From Butyriboletus loyo (taxonomy: Eukaryota > Basidiomycota > Agaricomycetes > Boletales > Boletaceae), in the NCBI GenBank assembly GCA_038093515.1, contig JBBPSI010000078.1, positions 1-64,000 on the forward strand: a stretch of DNA of 64,000 nucleotides, read 5' to 3'. Position numbers and translations under genes: made by a program. Position 1 is the stretch's first letter. Each line of letters starts with the position of its first letter. The notes beneath the pieces were generated by a model. It was given only the letters and a program-made list of their open reading frames with translations, had not been told where the DNA came from and ran no database searches. Below, in pieces: positions 54,270-64,000 of the stretch.

Positions 54270-56199
54270 ATGGCATCGATGACAGTGCAGCATTTACTGT
54301 CAAAGAGGGTCCTCGGCCGGATTTCATGTCAACGAAAAGCGCTCTGTCGAACGTTCGCGACCGAGGCAATTCAGGACAAAGACGTGGTGATCGTCGGGGG
54401 TGGACCGGTTGGCTTGGCTTTGGCGAGTGCACTGGGTGAAGTCCGGTCAGTCTGAGTCTGGGGTTTCATGTGCTCATTGAATGATAGGATCAAATCCACT
54501 CGTGCGCGAATCCGTCAAGGTCGCTCTCATCGATGCCGGGGACCTGTCCAAAATTCGCGACTGGTCACTTCCTGCCGACACATTCTCGAACCGCGTTAGT
54601 TCGATCACGAATACTTCGAGAACCTTTCTAGAGGGTGAGCATTTATTTCGTGATGAGAAATTCTTCGTATCAACTTCATGCAGGCATTGGTGCATGGGCA
54701 CATGTGGATAATTCTCGCACCAGCCCCATACAAGAGTTGCAGGTAATCCGAGTCTAATTGCGCTCACGACAAGTTGATATGACTGTAATGTAGGTTTGGG
54801 ATGGCGTCTCCGATGCACGCATCGTTTTTGATGCTGCAGAACTTCCTTCTGCATCCGGCGCTGCTGAACCCAGCGAGATGGCAAGACTAACAGAGAACCT
54901 GAACTTGCAACGCGCCTTTCTTCGCCACCTCGAACAGTTGGAAGTCGTCCATTTGTTGCAAAAAGTCAAGGTCGAGTCTATCCAACCCGAGGTCGAGGGT
55001 AATGGCTGGCCTTTGGTCCACTTGTCTGATGGCACGACAATTCGTGCAAGATTGCTTGTAAGTCGCCACCTGATATGTAATCCGTCAAGACGTAGACTAC
55101 CTTCGAGGTAGGTGCAGATGGATTCAACTCGCCTGTCCGCTCGTATGCAGGAATTTCTTCCTATGGATGGTCATACGACACGCAAGCTATAGTTGCTACG
55201 CTCAACCATGCACCGCGAGGTGCATTCGAAAAACCCAATCTTACAGCATACCAAAGGTTCCTTCCGACTGGCCCCATTGCCTTCCTACCCCTCTCTCCAA
55301 CAGTTTCTTCTTTAGTTTGGTCGACCAGACCACGCCATGCAGCAGCGTTATGCAAATCGGACCCGGTTGTACTGGCCCGTATGATCAACGCTGCATTCCG
55401 CCTACCAGACGTGTCGATCCGGTATCTCCATGAACGTATTCTGGAGGCAGATGCTGCAGGCAAGAACCTTTCGCACGATGCGATAAGTGATGAAATTGCG
55501 TTCAGAGAGAGATCCCACAGCATCTCAAAGTACTCTGCTTACGCCTCTGTGACGTCCGCCCTCTCAGGTGGTATTCCCCCAAATAATGCAGATTCCGTCC
55601 CACCTCTCGTCACTTCAATTCAAGCTGGTACGATTGCTAGTTTTCCACTTAGATACAATCACGCAGAAGCGTACTTGGGCGAGGGAGCCGGGAGCCGTAC
55701 CGTCCTTGTAGGGGATGCAGCACATACCATCCATCCCCTCGCAGGACAAGGACTTAACCTCGGTTTGGGCGACGTCGAATGTCTTGCTCGCTGTATCGGT
55801 CAGACACTGAGGCATGGTGGAGATATAGGTCAGTAGGGTCCAGATTACCTTTCTAATGCCCTCCCAGAGACTGAAGTTGAACTTGTTCAAGGATCTTACA
55901 CGGCACTCCTTCCCTACACAAGCGAGCGGTACTTTGCAAACCACAAGGTCATGACTGCGGTGGACAAACTTCACAAGTTCTACTCGTCGACGCTCGAACC
56001 GATCGTCTGGGCACGTTCGGTGGGCCTGGAGGTGTTGAATGAGCTGGATTCCGTCAAGGCTGCGCTTATGATGGATGTTGGAGGAGGCCGATCCACGGGG
56101 TCTGGATGGGAGTGGAATTTGCTTGCGCGGGGTGTGGAGGGACTTGCTACTGGGTTGAGTGCTGCGAGGATGTTGAGAGAAAGGATCGGGAGTAGATAA
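54270..56199 (+). CDS. COQ6: Ubiquinone biosynthesis monooxygenase COQ6
   Basis: FAD-dependent hydroxylase of the coenzyme Q ring, inner mitochondrial membrane. Start MASMTVQHLLSKRVLGRISC is an Arg/Ser-rich presequence. FAD site D-V-V-I-V-GGGPVGLALASALG, then D-T-F-S-N-R-V-S-S-I-T, a middle N-L-N-L-Q-R-A-F-L, V-G-A-D-G-F-N-S-P-V-R, G-P-I-A-F-L-P-L-S, and the second FAD motif VLVGDAAHTIHPLAGQGLNL near 55707. About six short introns (for example one restoring L-L-V-G-A-D-G). Ends R-E-R-I-G-S-R, stop at 56197-56199. Followed after 125 bp by LIG4 on the same strand. Confidence 0.93.
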
Positions 56200-56324
56200 T
56201 GCCACGCAGGCTGGTCAACTCGATAGGGGTGAAGGTAAACCAATATAAACAGCGCGTACATTCATTCCTTGGTCATTCTCATAGGTGGAGAACGACCAGA
56301 GCCCAAGTAGCGGAATTCATTAAA

Positions 56325-59300
56325 ATGCAGCCAACACCAGCGCCATCTTCTCCTCCACGTTCGCCTGAACCAGTGACTCAAGAGACAGTATATCCAGCAC
56401 CACCTCAGAACAGAGGCAGCGCCCCTTTTTCAGTCCTTGGAGGCCTTTTTACCAAACTATCCACCGAACGCAAGCCGGAGCGTCGAAGGCGTCTTCTTAA
56501 TGCATGGTTCAATGTATGTTGCTGATTTAACTATCTCACATCAAGTCCAACTCTTGTGACATAGCATTGGAGGGAGCAAGTCGGTCACGACCTTTACCCC
56601 GTGCTCCGCCTCCTCCTTCCTCAGGTATATTTTCCAAATATGTACGGATAGAAGGTAAATCTCAAAGCATATTCCAGAAAGATCGTGAGCGTGCAGTGTA
56701 TGGTCTGAAGGAGAAGAACCTCGCCAAAACCTATATCAAGCTCATCCCACTCGGGACGAAAGACCCAGATGCAATTCGGCTCCTTAACTGGAAGAGACCC
56801 TCAGCAAGACATGTCTGTATCTCTGAGTCTGTGGTGGATTTCATCTGAGATTTGTTTCAGTCGGGATCCGGTGATTTCTCCACTGTGCTTTACGAAGTCG
56901 TGAGCAAGCGCTCCTCGGTAGTCGACGGATCGTTGTCTGTTGACGATCTGAACGGCATCCTTGATGAACTATCTCAGAACATGGGGAAACAGTACGCGTG
57001 TGTTCAGCCCCAAGAGCAGTCCATTGATGTTTGCATGTAGAGACATACAGTCCAAAGTTCTTCAACGCGTGTACAATCGTACCACCGCAGAAGAACAGAG
57101 ATGGATCGTACGCATCGTGCTCAAAGGTACATTGTTTTCTTCAAAGACATCCCTTAGTGACAATGTGGTCCCAGATATGGTCATATCAGTCAAGGAGACG
57201 ACTGTGTTCTCTGTATTTCACCCGGACGCCGAGGATTTATTTAACACATGCTCAGATCTGAAGAAGGTGGCCTGGGAGCTGTCGGATCCAACACGCAGGC
57301 TCAAGCCAGAGGTACAATTGATATCAGGCTCGTCTGGGAGCAGGGCTCATGTAGTAACAGGACAAAGCCATCCAGTTGTTCCGTGCATTCGCCCCTATGC
57401 TTTGCAAGCGACCGAAACACAAAATCGAAGAATCTGTCAAGGATATGCAGGGTCGTACATTCGTCATAGAAGAAAAACTGGATGGGGAGCGCATGCAACT
57501 ACACAAGCGTGGTAATGAGTATTTCTACTGTTCGAGGTGAAAGTCTAGACACTCATTCAGTCTATTTCTTACATTCACTGTAGAAAAGGAAAAGACTACA
57601 CGTACCTTTATGGAAACCACGTCGGGGTAGGTAGCCTGACACCGCATATCGACGCAGCGTTTGATGATCGAGTTGAAGAGTACGTGTTTGTAACGGCAAA
57701 TTATCGAGTACTCATTGCATTCACAGAATCATACTGGACGGCGAAATGCTGGTATGGGATCCAGTGTCAGAACGTAATCTGCCGTTCGGAACCTTGAAGA
57801 CTGCTGCGCTTGGTGCGGACTTGATACACCCCTCCTTGGAAATAACCTTATACCTCATATCTAGACAAGTCCAAAGTCGAGCACCATCCTAGACCATGTT
57901 GTAGGTGGTTTGATTTCGAGCTTGATGGAGTTCCACATTCCCTACTTTTCAGTCAAAGTGTTCGATTTACTATACCTCAATGGCATGTCTCTTCACAAGA
58001 AGTCTCTCAAGTTCCGAAAACGAAATCTACGCGCTTGCATCCAAGAAGTCCCAGGGCGGATGCAGTTCACGGCTGAATTTGAAGGTAGAACTGCCAAGGA
58101 TGTAAGGCAGAGGATGGACGAAATCATGGCGACGAGAGGAGAAGGCCTCATTCTCAAGCACCCGGACTCAGAATATATTCTCAATGGGCGTACCAAGGAC
58201 TGGATCAAGGTGAAACCAGAGTACATGGTATACCCTCTCCCCTTATTATTTTTCGCGCGCCGCTCATTTCTCTTTGGGCAGGATGACTTGGGAGAAACTG
58301 TTGATGTACTAGTTGTTGGTAAGCCCTACGTGCTCCATATAGCTTAAACATGACGAAGGAGTGTACAGCGGGGGATTATGGAACCGGAAAGCGATCAGGT
58401 GGTGTATCTACTCTGATATGTGCCGTGCTCGACGATCGACATGCAGAAGACGGCGAGCCAAGGTCAGGGATTCCCGTTGCTGGTCACCATTTCCTTCAGG
58501 TACCAACCTACCTTCCAGATACAGCTCCTTTGTACGTATTGGCACAGGTCTAAGCTTCGCGGACTATGCGTGGATACGCCAAAAGCCTTGGAAAGAATGG
58601 GATGCTAAAAATCCACCGGAGTTCTTGCAGACTGCAAAGCGCAGTCACGAAGATAAGGGCGATGTTTACATTGAACCTGCAGAGTATGTTTCTAACCCTA
58701 CGCGCTTTACTGTCTGACGTGCGGGTAGTTCCTTTATACTGAGAGTAAAGGCGGCTGAGATAACTAACTCTGGTGAATTGAGATCGACTTGTCGCCTTTG
58801 TGTTGGTCGTGGAATTAACCTACCTGCAGATCAGTACCACCTTGGTCTGACGATGCGTTTCCCTCGGGCTCTGTCAATTCGAGACGACCTTGCGGTGGAG
58901 GATTGCATGACTGCATCAGGTTTGTTCTCAAAATTTGTGTTATATTTGCCATTGAACTTAATTACGTTAGCTGTTCTGGAGACTATGCGCGTAGAGCGCA
59001 AGAGGAAGATGGAGAAAGATGCAAGGTACGCACTTGTCGCATTACATTGCCTGATAGTTATCACGTTGGTCACAGTTTCGACGATCGAAAGAAAAAAAGA
59101 AAAACGACGGCAAAGAAGGTTGACCATGGATCCTTTTGCAATGTTCACTTATAAACTCTCTTCGTAGCCGATGATCTTACCGCAATATCAAGGTCCAAGT
59201 GCTAATTCGGTCGAAGTCGAGTCGGATTTGTTTGAAGGCATGAAGTTCAGTGAGTGAATATCGTACTCGCGGTCAACAATCCAAGTCTGAGATATTCGAT

Positions 59301-60784
59301 AGTGGTGTCCGCAGATCCGAAGTCAAAGACTGGTGAACAGGACAGAGAAGAATTGATGAAATTGTACGAGTCACATCAGTAGTTTTGGCGATTTACTCAT
59401 TCGTAGTAGGATCTACGCAAATGGGGGAAGTTGTGTCCAAGTTGTGATGTCTCAAGAGCCCGTAATAGTCGTTTACGGCGGCAATATGATGCGTATGTCG
59501 TTGATATTTCAGAATTGGCGTCATACTGACGGATGCCTACCAGCGTACGACATCAAGTTGTTGGTCAATAAAGGCAAAGTTGATATCGTTCTGCCTCGAT
59601 GGGTCTTGGACTGCGTCGCGAGGGATGAACTTGTTCCCTTGAGGAAGAGGTACATTATCGAAGAGACTTTGACTCAGGTCCGGAAGTTCACCAATTTCAC
59701 AGATACTTTTTCCATCCGTCGGACGACCGACGGAACACTGCTGAATACAACGAACCTGATAGCGAAGACGATGAAGAAATGGGCGGTGAACCGCAGCAGC
59801 CATCCCGGGAGCAAGATGCTAGCCTGAAGATCACTACTACTCCAGAGGGTATCGAAGCCAAGGTAGAGCCTGCAGAAGATGTGGATCCGGCTCTCGCGGA
59901 CTGGTTGAGTGTGGATGCCAGGCAGGCAGATGCTGAGGATAGCGCGACAGAACCGGAGAGTGACGTCGATTCTTTGAATGATGACGTTGGTAAAGATACC
60001 GACGAATGGATAGAGCTGGAACTAAGCGGTAGCGAGACCTTTGATTCATTCCAAGTTTTGGTAAGCCCTCCCACGTCTACCTCCGAAGGGAGTGGTTCAC
60101 ATGTCTTCATCGAGTAGTCGCTATCCGAAGAGAAAGCCCACACACAAGTGAGCCTTGTTACCTGTTCTCTGATTTCGTTGTTGACAATGAGTTGCCCAAG
60201 GATGTCGTTATGGGCGAAGCTTCGGGGCATGAATATGACACCACTTTGATATTTAAGCATTTGTAAGTACAGTATGGCCCCCGTTTCGGTTGCCTGGCTC
60301 ACCAGATGTATCCCTTTTATAGGTGCTTCTACATCGATTCTCCAGATAATGCACGCAAGAATGAGATGGTCGTAAATACGAAATATGAGAAAGAGATATC
60401 CGATCAGTGGGTTTCATCTATCTTCTGCCAGAATGAATGGGAGCTCATGCGGACTCGAGTCTCGTCAAAGTTTCCCGGGCGATTGAAGAGAACGGAGGGA
60501 AGACTGTGGAGCTCGGCAATGCCAAGCTAACTCACGTTGTTCTTGACAAACGGGACATATCTCGCAGGATAACTCTTATGCAACTTACCTCGGAGTAAGG
60601 TGGCATCTTCTGCAGGTCGCCCAAACTGACATTGTCATAGGCCTAAACGGCGTCGGCTTGTCATATCGGACTATATTCAAGCATGTTTAGATGAAGAGAC
60701 TTTACTGGACGAGGAGGGTATGTCACCTCCACACGTTTCCACGTGCGAGGTCTCACGATCCTCATATCAGAATTCGTACCTTGA
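56325..60784 (+). CDS. LIG4: DNA ligase IV
   Basis: ATP-dependent ligase of non-homologous end joining. Start MQPTPAPSSPPRSPEP. N-terminal DNA-binding part: F-T-K-L-S-T-E-R-K-P-E-R-R-R-R-L-L, K-D-R-E-R-A-V-Y-G-L-K-E, L-L-N-W-K-R-P. Catalytic core: V-I-E-E-K-L-D-G-E-R-M-Q-L-H with the AMP-binding Lys codon at 57475-57477, Y-L-Y-G, I-L-D-G-E-M-L-V-W-D, E-G-L-I-L-K-H-P, W-I-K-V-K-P-E-Y. OB part: R-I-G-T-G-L-S. Two BRCT domains follow: G-M-K-F...A-N-G-G-S-C-V-Q, W-V-L-D-C-V near 59610, and a C-terminal one with G-G-K-T-V-E-L-G. An acidic linker lies between them. About 20 short introns; the last exon gives E-F-V-P then TGA at 60782-60784. No inactivating change found. Confidence 0.9.
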
Positions 60785-61263
60785 CCCAATCAGTGATTAC
60801 GCTCTTCTGTTCGTTCATGTCAATTGTTGATGGGTGCCTGGGAGTTTGTCGCTGACTGCCTGGAATAATGTACGGATGTAGCTATTGTCTCAACACCGAT
60901 CAGTATTCATTGAATCGTTCATCCCAACTCTTGATCCCGCGCAGTAGATAACCGGGTCGCACGCTTCCGGTCCGGGTGGATACCGGCACCCGTCGCTAAA
61001 GAACCTGAACCCTTGCATTCAAAACCATGGGAAGGCTTGACCATTCTTTCTCAATCCAAAGCCTTTTCTTCGGTGCCTTTGGCGCTCGCACTCCACAGTT
61101 TGGTTGTTTTGCGTTTACGGTGTATGATGTCGAATCAAAGGTAGTCGTCCTGTCTTTAGATAATTCAGGATCTCGTTATTTCTGACTCTTCAAGCCTCAC
61201 GTTTCAGCCGTAGAAACCAGATCAAAGTGTCCAGATAGCCGGGTGATGTGAATTAGTATAAAG
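60785..61263. other. Intergenic, nothing recognised
   Basis: 3' flank of LIG4 and 5' flank of the 7-TM gene. No supportable frame or repeat. Confidence 0.5.
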
Positions 61264-62817
61264 ATGTCCGCTCGCGAGAAGGAAATTGATGCGTATTTCC
61301 CCAACTCGCCTGCCCATCGCCTCCTTATGAACGAGGGAAACGGTATCCGTCTCGACACGGCGGCGATCGTGTCCACCGCACTAGAGGGCACTGTGTATGG
61401 TGAGTCAAAACGAAACATCGTTAGTGCACGAAGGTGATGCGATATCTGCAGGGTTTTCGATCATGATGTTCATTGGGACGGTGTGGGCTCAAACGCGTAG
61501 ACGAACGCATGATGTCGTCAGTAGAAGGATGGTCGTGGTCGCATGTTTGATGCTCCTGCTGAGCACGGCGGTACGCACGGATATCTGTATCACCTGTCGT
61601 GTTTCAGGGAGCTAACTTGCGAGCAGCATATGATCATCGATATCATCCGAACTTACGAGGGTCTAGTACAGTACCGGGACGTCCATGAGCCTGATGGCCC
61701 CATAGACTTTTTCTCTGACGTCTCCCAATGGAGTTTCGTATCCAAGAATCTGATATACGTGCTACAGACGCTGGTTGGAGATGGGGTGGTGGTGAGACAT
61801 CACGTTCGACCGCCATGAATCACCGATTCATACCAACATCCTGTTCAGATTTATCGTTGCTACATCGTCTGGCGGTCGTGGTGGATGGTCATCTTTCCCA
61901 TCATATTATGGGCTTCTGTTGCAGGTAGGCAAATCACCCATACATGCATCCGTGATCCTCATGCAACGACGGAATGGCAAGCGACTGGGGTAGGGAGTGT
62001 ATACTTTGACTCCCAGGCGAGTGTGGCCAAAGAGAACGTGTTCGCGCCGAGCACAGGGTGTTGGATAACCGCATTCCTGGCCGACGCGCTCTTTACCAAC
62101 CTCTTCTGCACACGTGAGAGATATCAATCTTCTCTGAGCGTTCCCACTGACGGCCCCGCCGCGCCCATTTATAGTTTTGCTTGCGTTCCGGATATGGAAG
62201 GTAGGAAGACGCGTGACGAGACTGTCATCGCATGGGACCAGCGTGTTGTGGCCCATCTTACGGATCATACTCGATGCGGGGGTACTCTACTCGGTCTCGC
62301 TCCTGACAATGCTCTTGTGCTTCGTGACTCGCAATCGGGGACACTATGTGATGCTCGATGTGGTGCGTCCATAACTAACACGGTTTGGTGCGGTCCTCTG
62401 GCTCACCGCCATTCTGTGCCCCTCAAATGATCTGACTCATCGATACCGGTCCGTTCCTCTTTTTATCGCGCCTTGTCCGCGGCCACCGAGTAGTCAGTGC
62501 CCGTCATATCCATCACGTTCTACATGGTGATTTTCCGTATCACGCTCTCGAAATCGACTTCCCAGGCCATCGCGTATCCGCCTTTGAGTGGGTCTGGCCG
62601 TCTCACGCTCTCCCGCGTGTCACGCCCTAACAGGGAACGTGACCACCGAACGAGACGCGTGGAAGTGCGCATTACACGGTTGACGGAGACGAACGAACTC
62701 GAGGAGTCTAGGAGTGGCAGCAGGGAGCCGAATAAAGATGGGAAAACAGAAGGGGGGATCGAGCCTGCGGTGAAGGTCCACACGTCCAGGGACCGGGATA
62801 GCTTTGCTTCAGTGTGA
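61264..62817 (+). CDS. Basidiomycete seven-transmembrane-type protein
   Basis: Start MSAREKEIDAYFPNSPAHRL; exon 1 61264-61399, exon 2 from 61452 (G-F-S-I-M-M-F-I-G-T-V-W-A). Hydrophobic segments follow in order: M-V-V-V-A-C-L-M-L-L-L-S-T-A, N-L-I-Y-V-L-Q-T-L-V-G-D-G-V-V, I-Y-R-C-Y-I-V-W-R-S-W-W-M-V-I-F-P-I-I-L-W, W-I-T-A-F-L-A-D-A-L-F-T-N, L-R-I-I-L-D-A-G-V-L-Y-S-V-S-L-L-T-M-L-L, and V-I-S-I-T-F-Y-M-V-I-F. The G-D-G-V-V-I-Y-R-C-Y-I-V-W word is characteristic of a large uncharacterised multi-pass family in Agaricomycetes. The tail is polar and charged. Function unknown; a receptor-like role has been proposed only by topology. Splice sites between 61580 and 62500 are uncertain. Confidence 0.7.
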
Positions 62818-63795
62818 TGTGTATGCGTGCGTGAGTGCTAGTGACGGGCTATGGGGGGGGGGCTTTTTGCGGCCCGCCCTTGTACAATGATTCACTCGTT
62901 CCAGGCTGATGCTTCTGGAAGTGGTAAAGATGTTAAGAAGCCGGTGCACTGGCTATAGTACAAAACATGGCTGAGGCGGCCTTCATAATCGGACTCCTCA
63001 TGCAAGCCGATCTGGTCGCATTCCGTCAGTGCCTTTTTGTTGACCACCGTGCAGTAGGTAGCGCGTGGTAGGTGGCTGACATACACTTCATCTCATCCCG
63101 GTATCTGCGTAGCGCTTGAACGCTACATTTCCGTGTCTTGCATGGCAGGTGCATGCGGCTCTCCGGTCTCCCAATACATTGCCTGATATCGAAGTGCCAA
63201 GCCCGTTTTATTTAATATTGCACGCGTTTACATCACGAGTCTGAGACGGTCGTGGAGGGAGGGGTTAGGAGGGAGAAGGCACGACGAGACTCGGTACTCG
63301 TCCGTCTCTTTGTGCATGAGATATTACAGCGTCCCATCTCGATATACACGACGAGGTGCCGTGAAGTCCTGTGACTGTGCGTTGATCGAATGGCTCAAGC
63401 TCAAAGTTCAGAACGTTCGATGTTCGGTGTACGTGCCACTCCGATGAATGGAAGGGGGTTGGGTTGTTTACATAAGGGGGCCCGGGCACTGTCTAAGCGA
63501 TAACGTTAAAATGTGGTCTGGATGCAGATGGCATCGGGTTCCTTGCTCGAGGCGTTGTGAAAGCGACGCAACTCGAAACGCGTTGCCGCGAACTACGGTC
63601 CTCCCCCTCCTTCCGTTCGAGGCGACGTATTCTCAAAAGTGTTTCTAAATACGACCCTCGGGCTGGAGAGCACCCCGTCACGGTTCGGATAGCCTCCGGA
63701 GGTGAACTACTATACCATGCGAACATGACGACGAACGAGGCAGAATGTTGCCGATTTTCAGAGCTGAGGTGGACCTGACACACTCACTTGTCGCT
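62818..63795. other. Intergenic, nothing recognised
   Basis: About 1 kb without a supportable gene. A run of ten G (62853-62862) is present. Open frames on both strands near 63450-63780 are mutual shadows without similarity. Confidence 0.5.
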
Positions 63796-64000
63796 ATGGT
63801 GTATACTGAATACAACCAGAGTCTGGAGCACAGGAGCATCTGCGAAAGGAATGATTGGCGGTCGCATTTACAGCCCATTGCAGAACAATATCGCTTGGGC
63901 GGTGTCCAACCTTTGCCTAGAGAGATGATGTTTGGTGCGCACTGCTCGGTAGATGATCCTGTTAATAAATATAGCTCGTTGAATGTCAAAATCACGCAAC
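63796..64000 (+). CDS. Open frame running off the right edge
   Basis: From ATG 63796 the plus frame (MVYTEYNQSLEHRSICER...) is open for 68 codons to the window end, containing W-R-S-H-L-Q-P-I-A-E-Q-Y and L-P-R-E-M-M-F-G-A-H. It could be the first exon of a gene or chance. I do not recognise it. Confidence 0.25.
   Translation, partial: MVYTEYNQSLEHRSICERNDWRSHLQPIAEQYRLGGVQPLPREMMFGAHCSVDDPVNKYSSLNVKITQ

Noticed and set aside
1..64000. CRISPR array, rRNA, bacterial operon, secondary-metabolite cluster
   Set aside because: No regular spaced repeats, rRNA segments, ribosome-binding sites or co-directed biosynthetic genes are seen; the content is eukaryotic and functionally mixed.

Overview
The window looks like nuclear DNA of a filamentous basidiomycete, most likely an Agaricomycete. 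Evidence: genes are split by many short introns (about 48-60 nt, GT or occasionally GC donors, CTRAY-like branch sites), they sit close together on both strands, and they encode fungal hallmarks: a class V chitin synthase with a myosin-like motor, a Gin4/Hsl1-type kinase, Tul1, a basidiomycete 7-TM protein and an HET-type WD40/TPR relic. No genus is assigned.

Left end, 1-4.7 kb: repeat-rich. Two different Ty3/gypsy-like Gag reading frames lie on the minus strand, each downstream of a related TATA/LTR-like motif, which suggests nested elements. An AT-rich stretch with a 196-bp tandem duplication follows, then a 433-bp foldback MITE with almost perfect 175-bp arms.

4.8-11.3 kb: a decayed class V chitin synthase gene, still recognisable from motor to DEK-C domain, but broken by many frameshifts and stops.

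12-25 kb: a Nudix CoA diphosphatase with a long charged C-terminal extension ending in a PTS1-like AKL (minus), a forkhead transcription factor (minus) divergent from AP-1 gamma-adaptin (plus), a Gin4/Hsl1-like kinase (plus) and TMA16 (minus).

25.6-33 kb: a degraded WD40/TPR gene, a long low-complexity orphan gene, a phosphatidylserine decarboxylase (minus) and a small secreted protein with a Lys-Arg site.

33-47 kb: a short-chain dehydrogenase, the CCAAT-binding subunit NF-YB/HAP3, a coiled-coil orphan, an initiator tRNA-Met, the kinetochore subunit NNF1 and the Golgi/endosomal ubiquitin ligase TUL1 (start codons 53 bp apart), a METTL21-type methyltransferase divergent from a mitochondrial rhomboid protease, and a small heat-shock protein.

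47-64 kb: ESCRT-II SNF8/VPS22, glutamine-dependent NAD+ synthetase, exocyst SEC6 divergent from COQ6, DNA ligase IV, a 7-TM protein, and an open frame running off the right edge.

Most of the intact genes are housekeeping (trafficking: AP-1, SEC6, SNF8, TUL1; cofactors: QNS1, COQ6, Nudix; DNA repair: LIG4). They do not form a metabolic cluster. The most unusual items are the chitin synthase relic, the peroxisome-tagged Nudix fusion, the Lys-Arg secreted peptide, the near-perfect MITE, three GC-AG introns and several very short divergent promoters. Splice sites were placed by eye, so individual exon edges are predictions.
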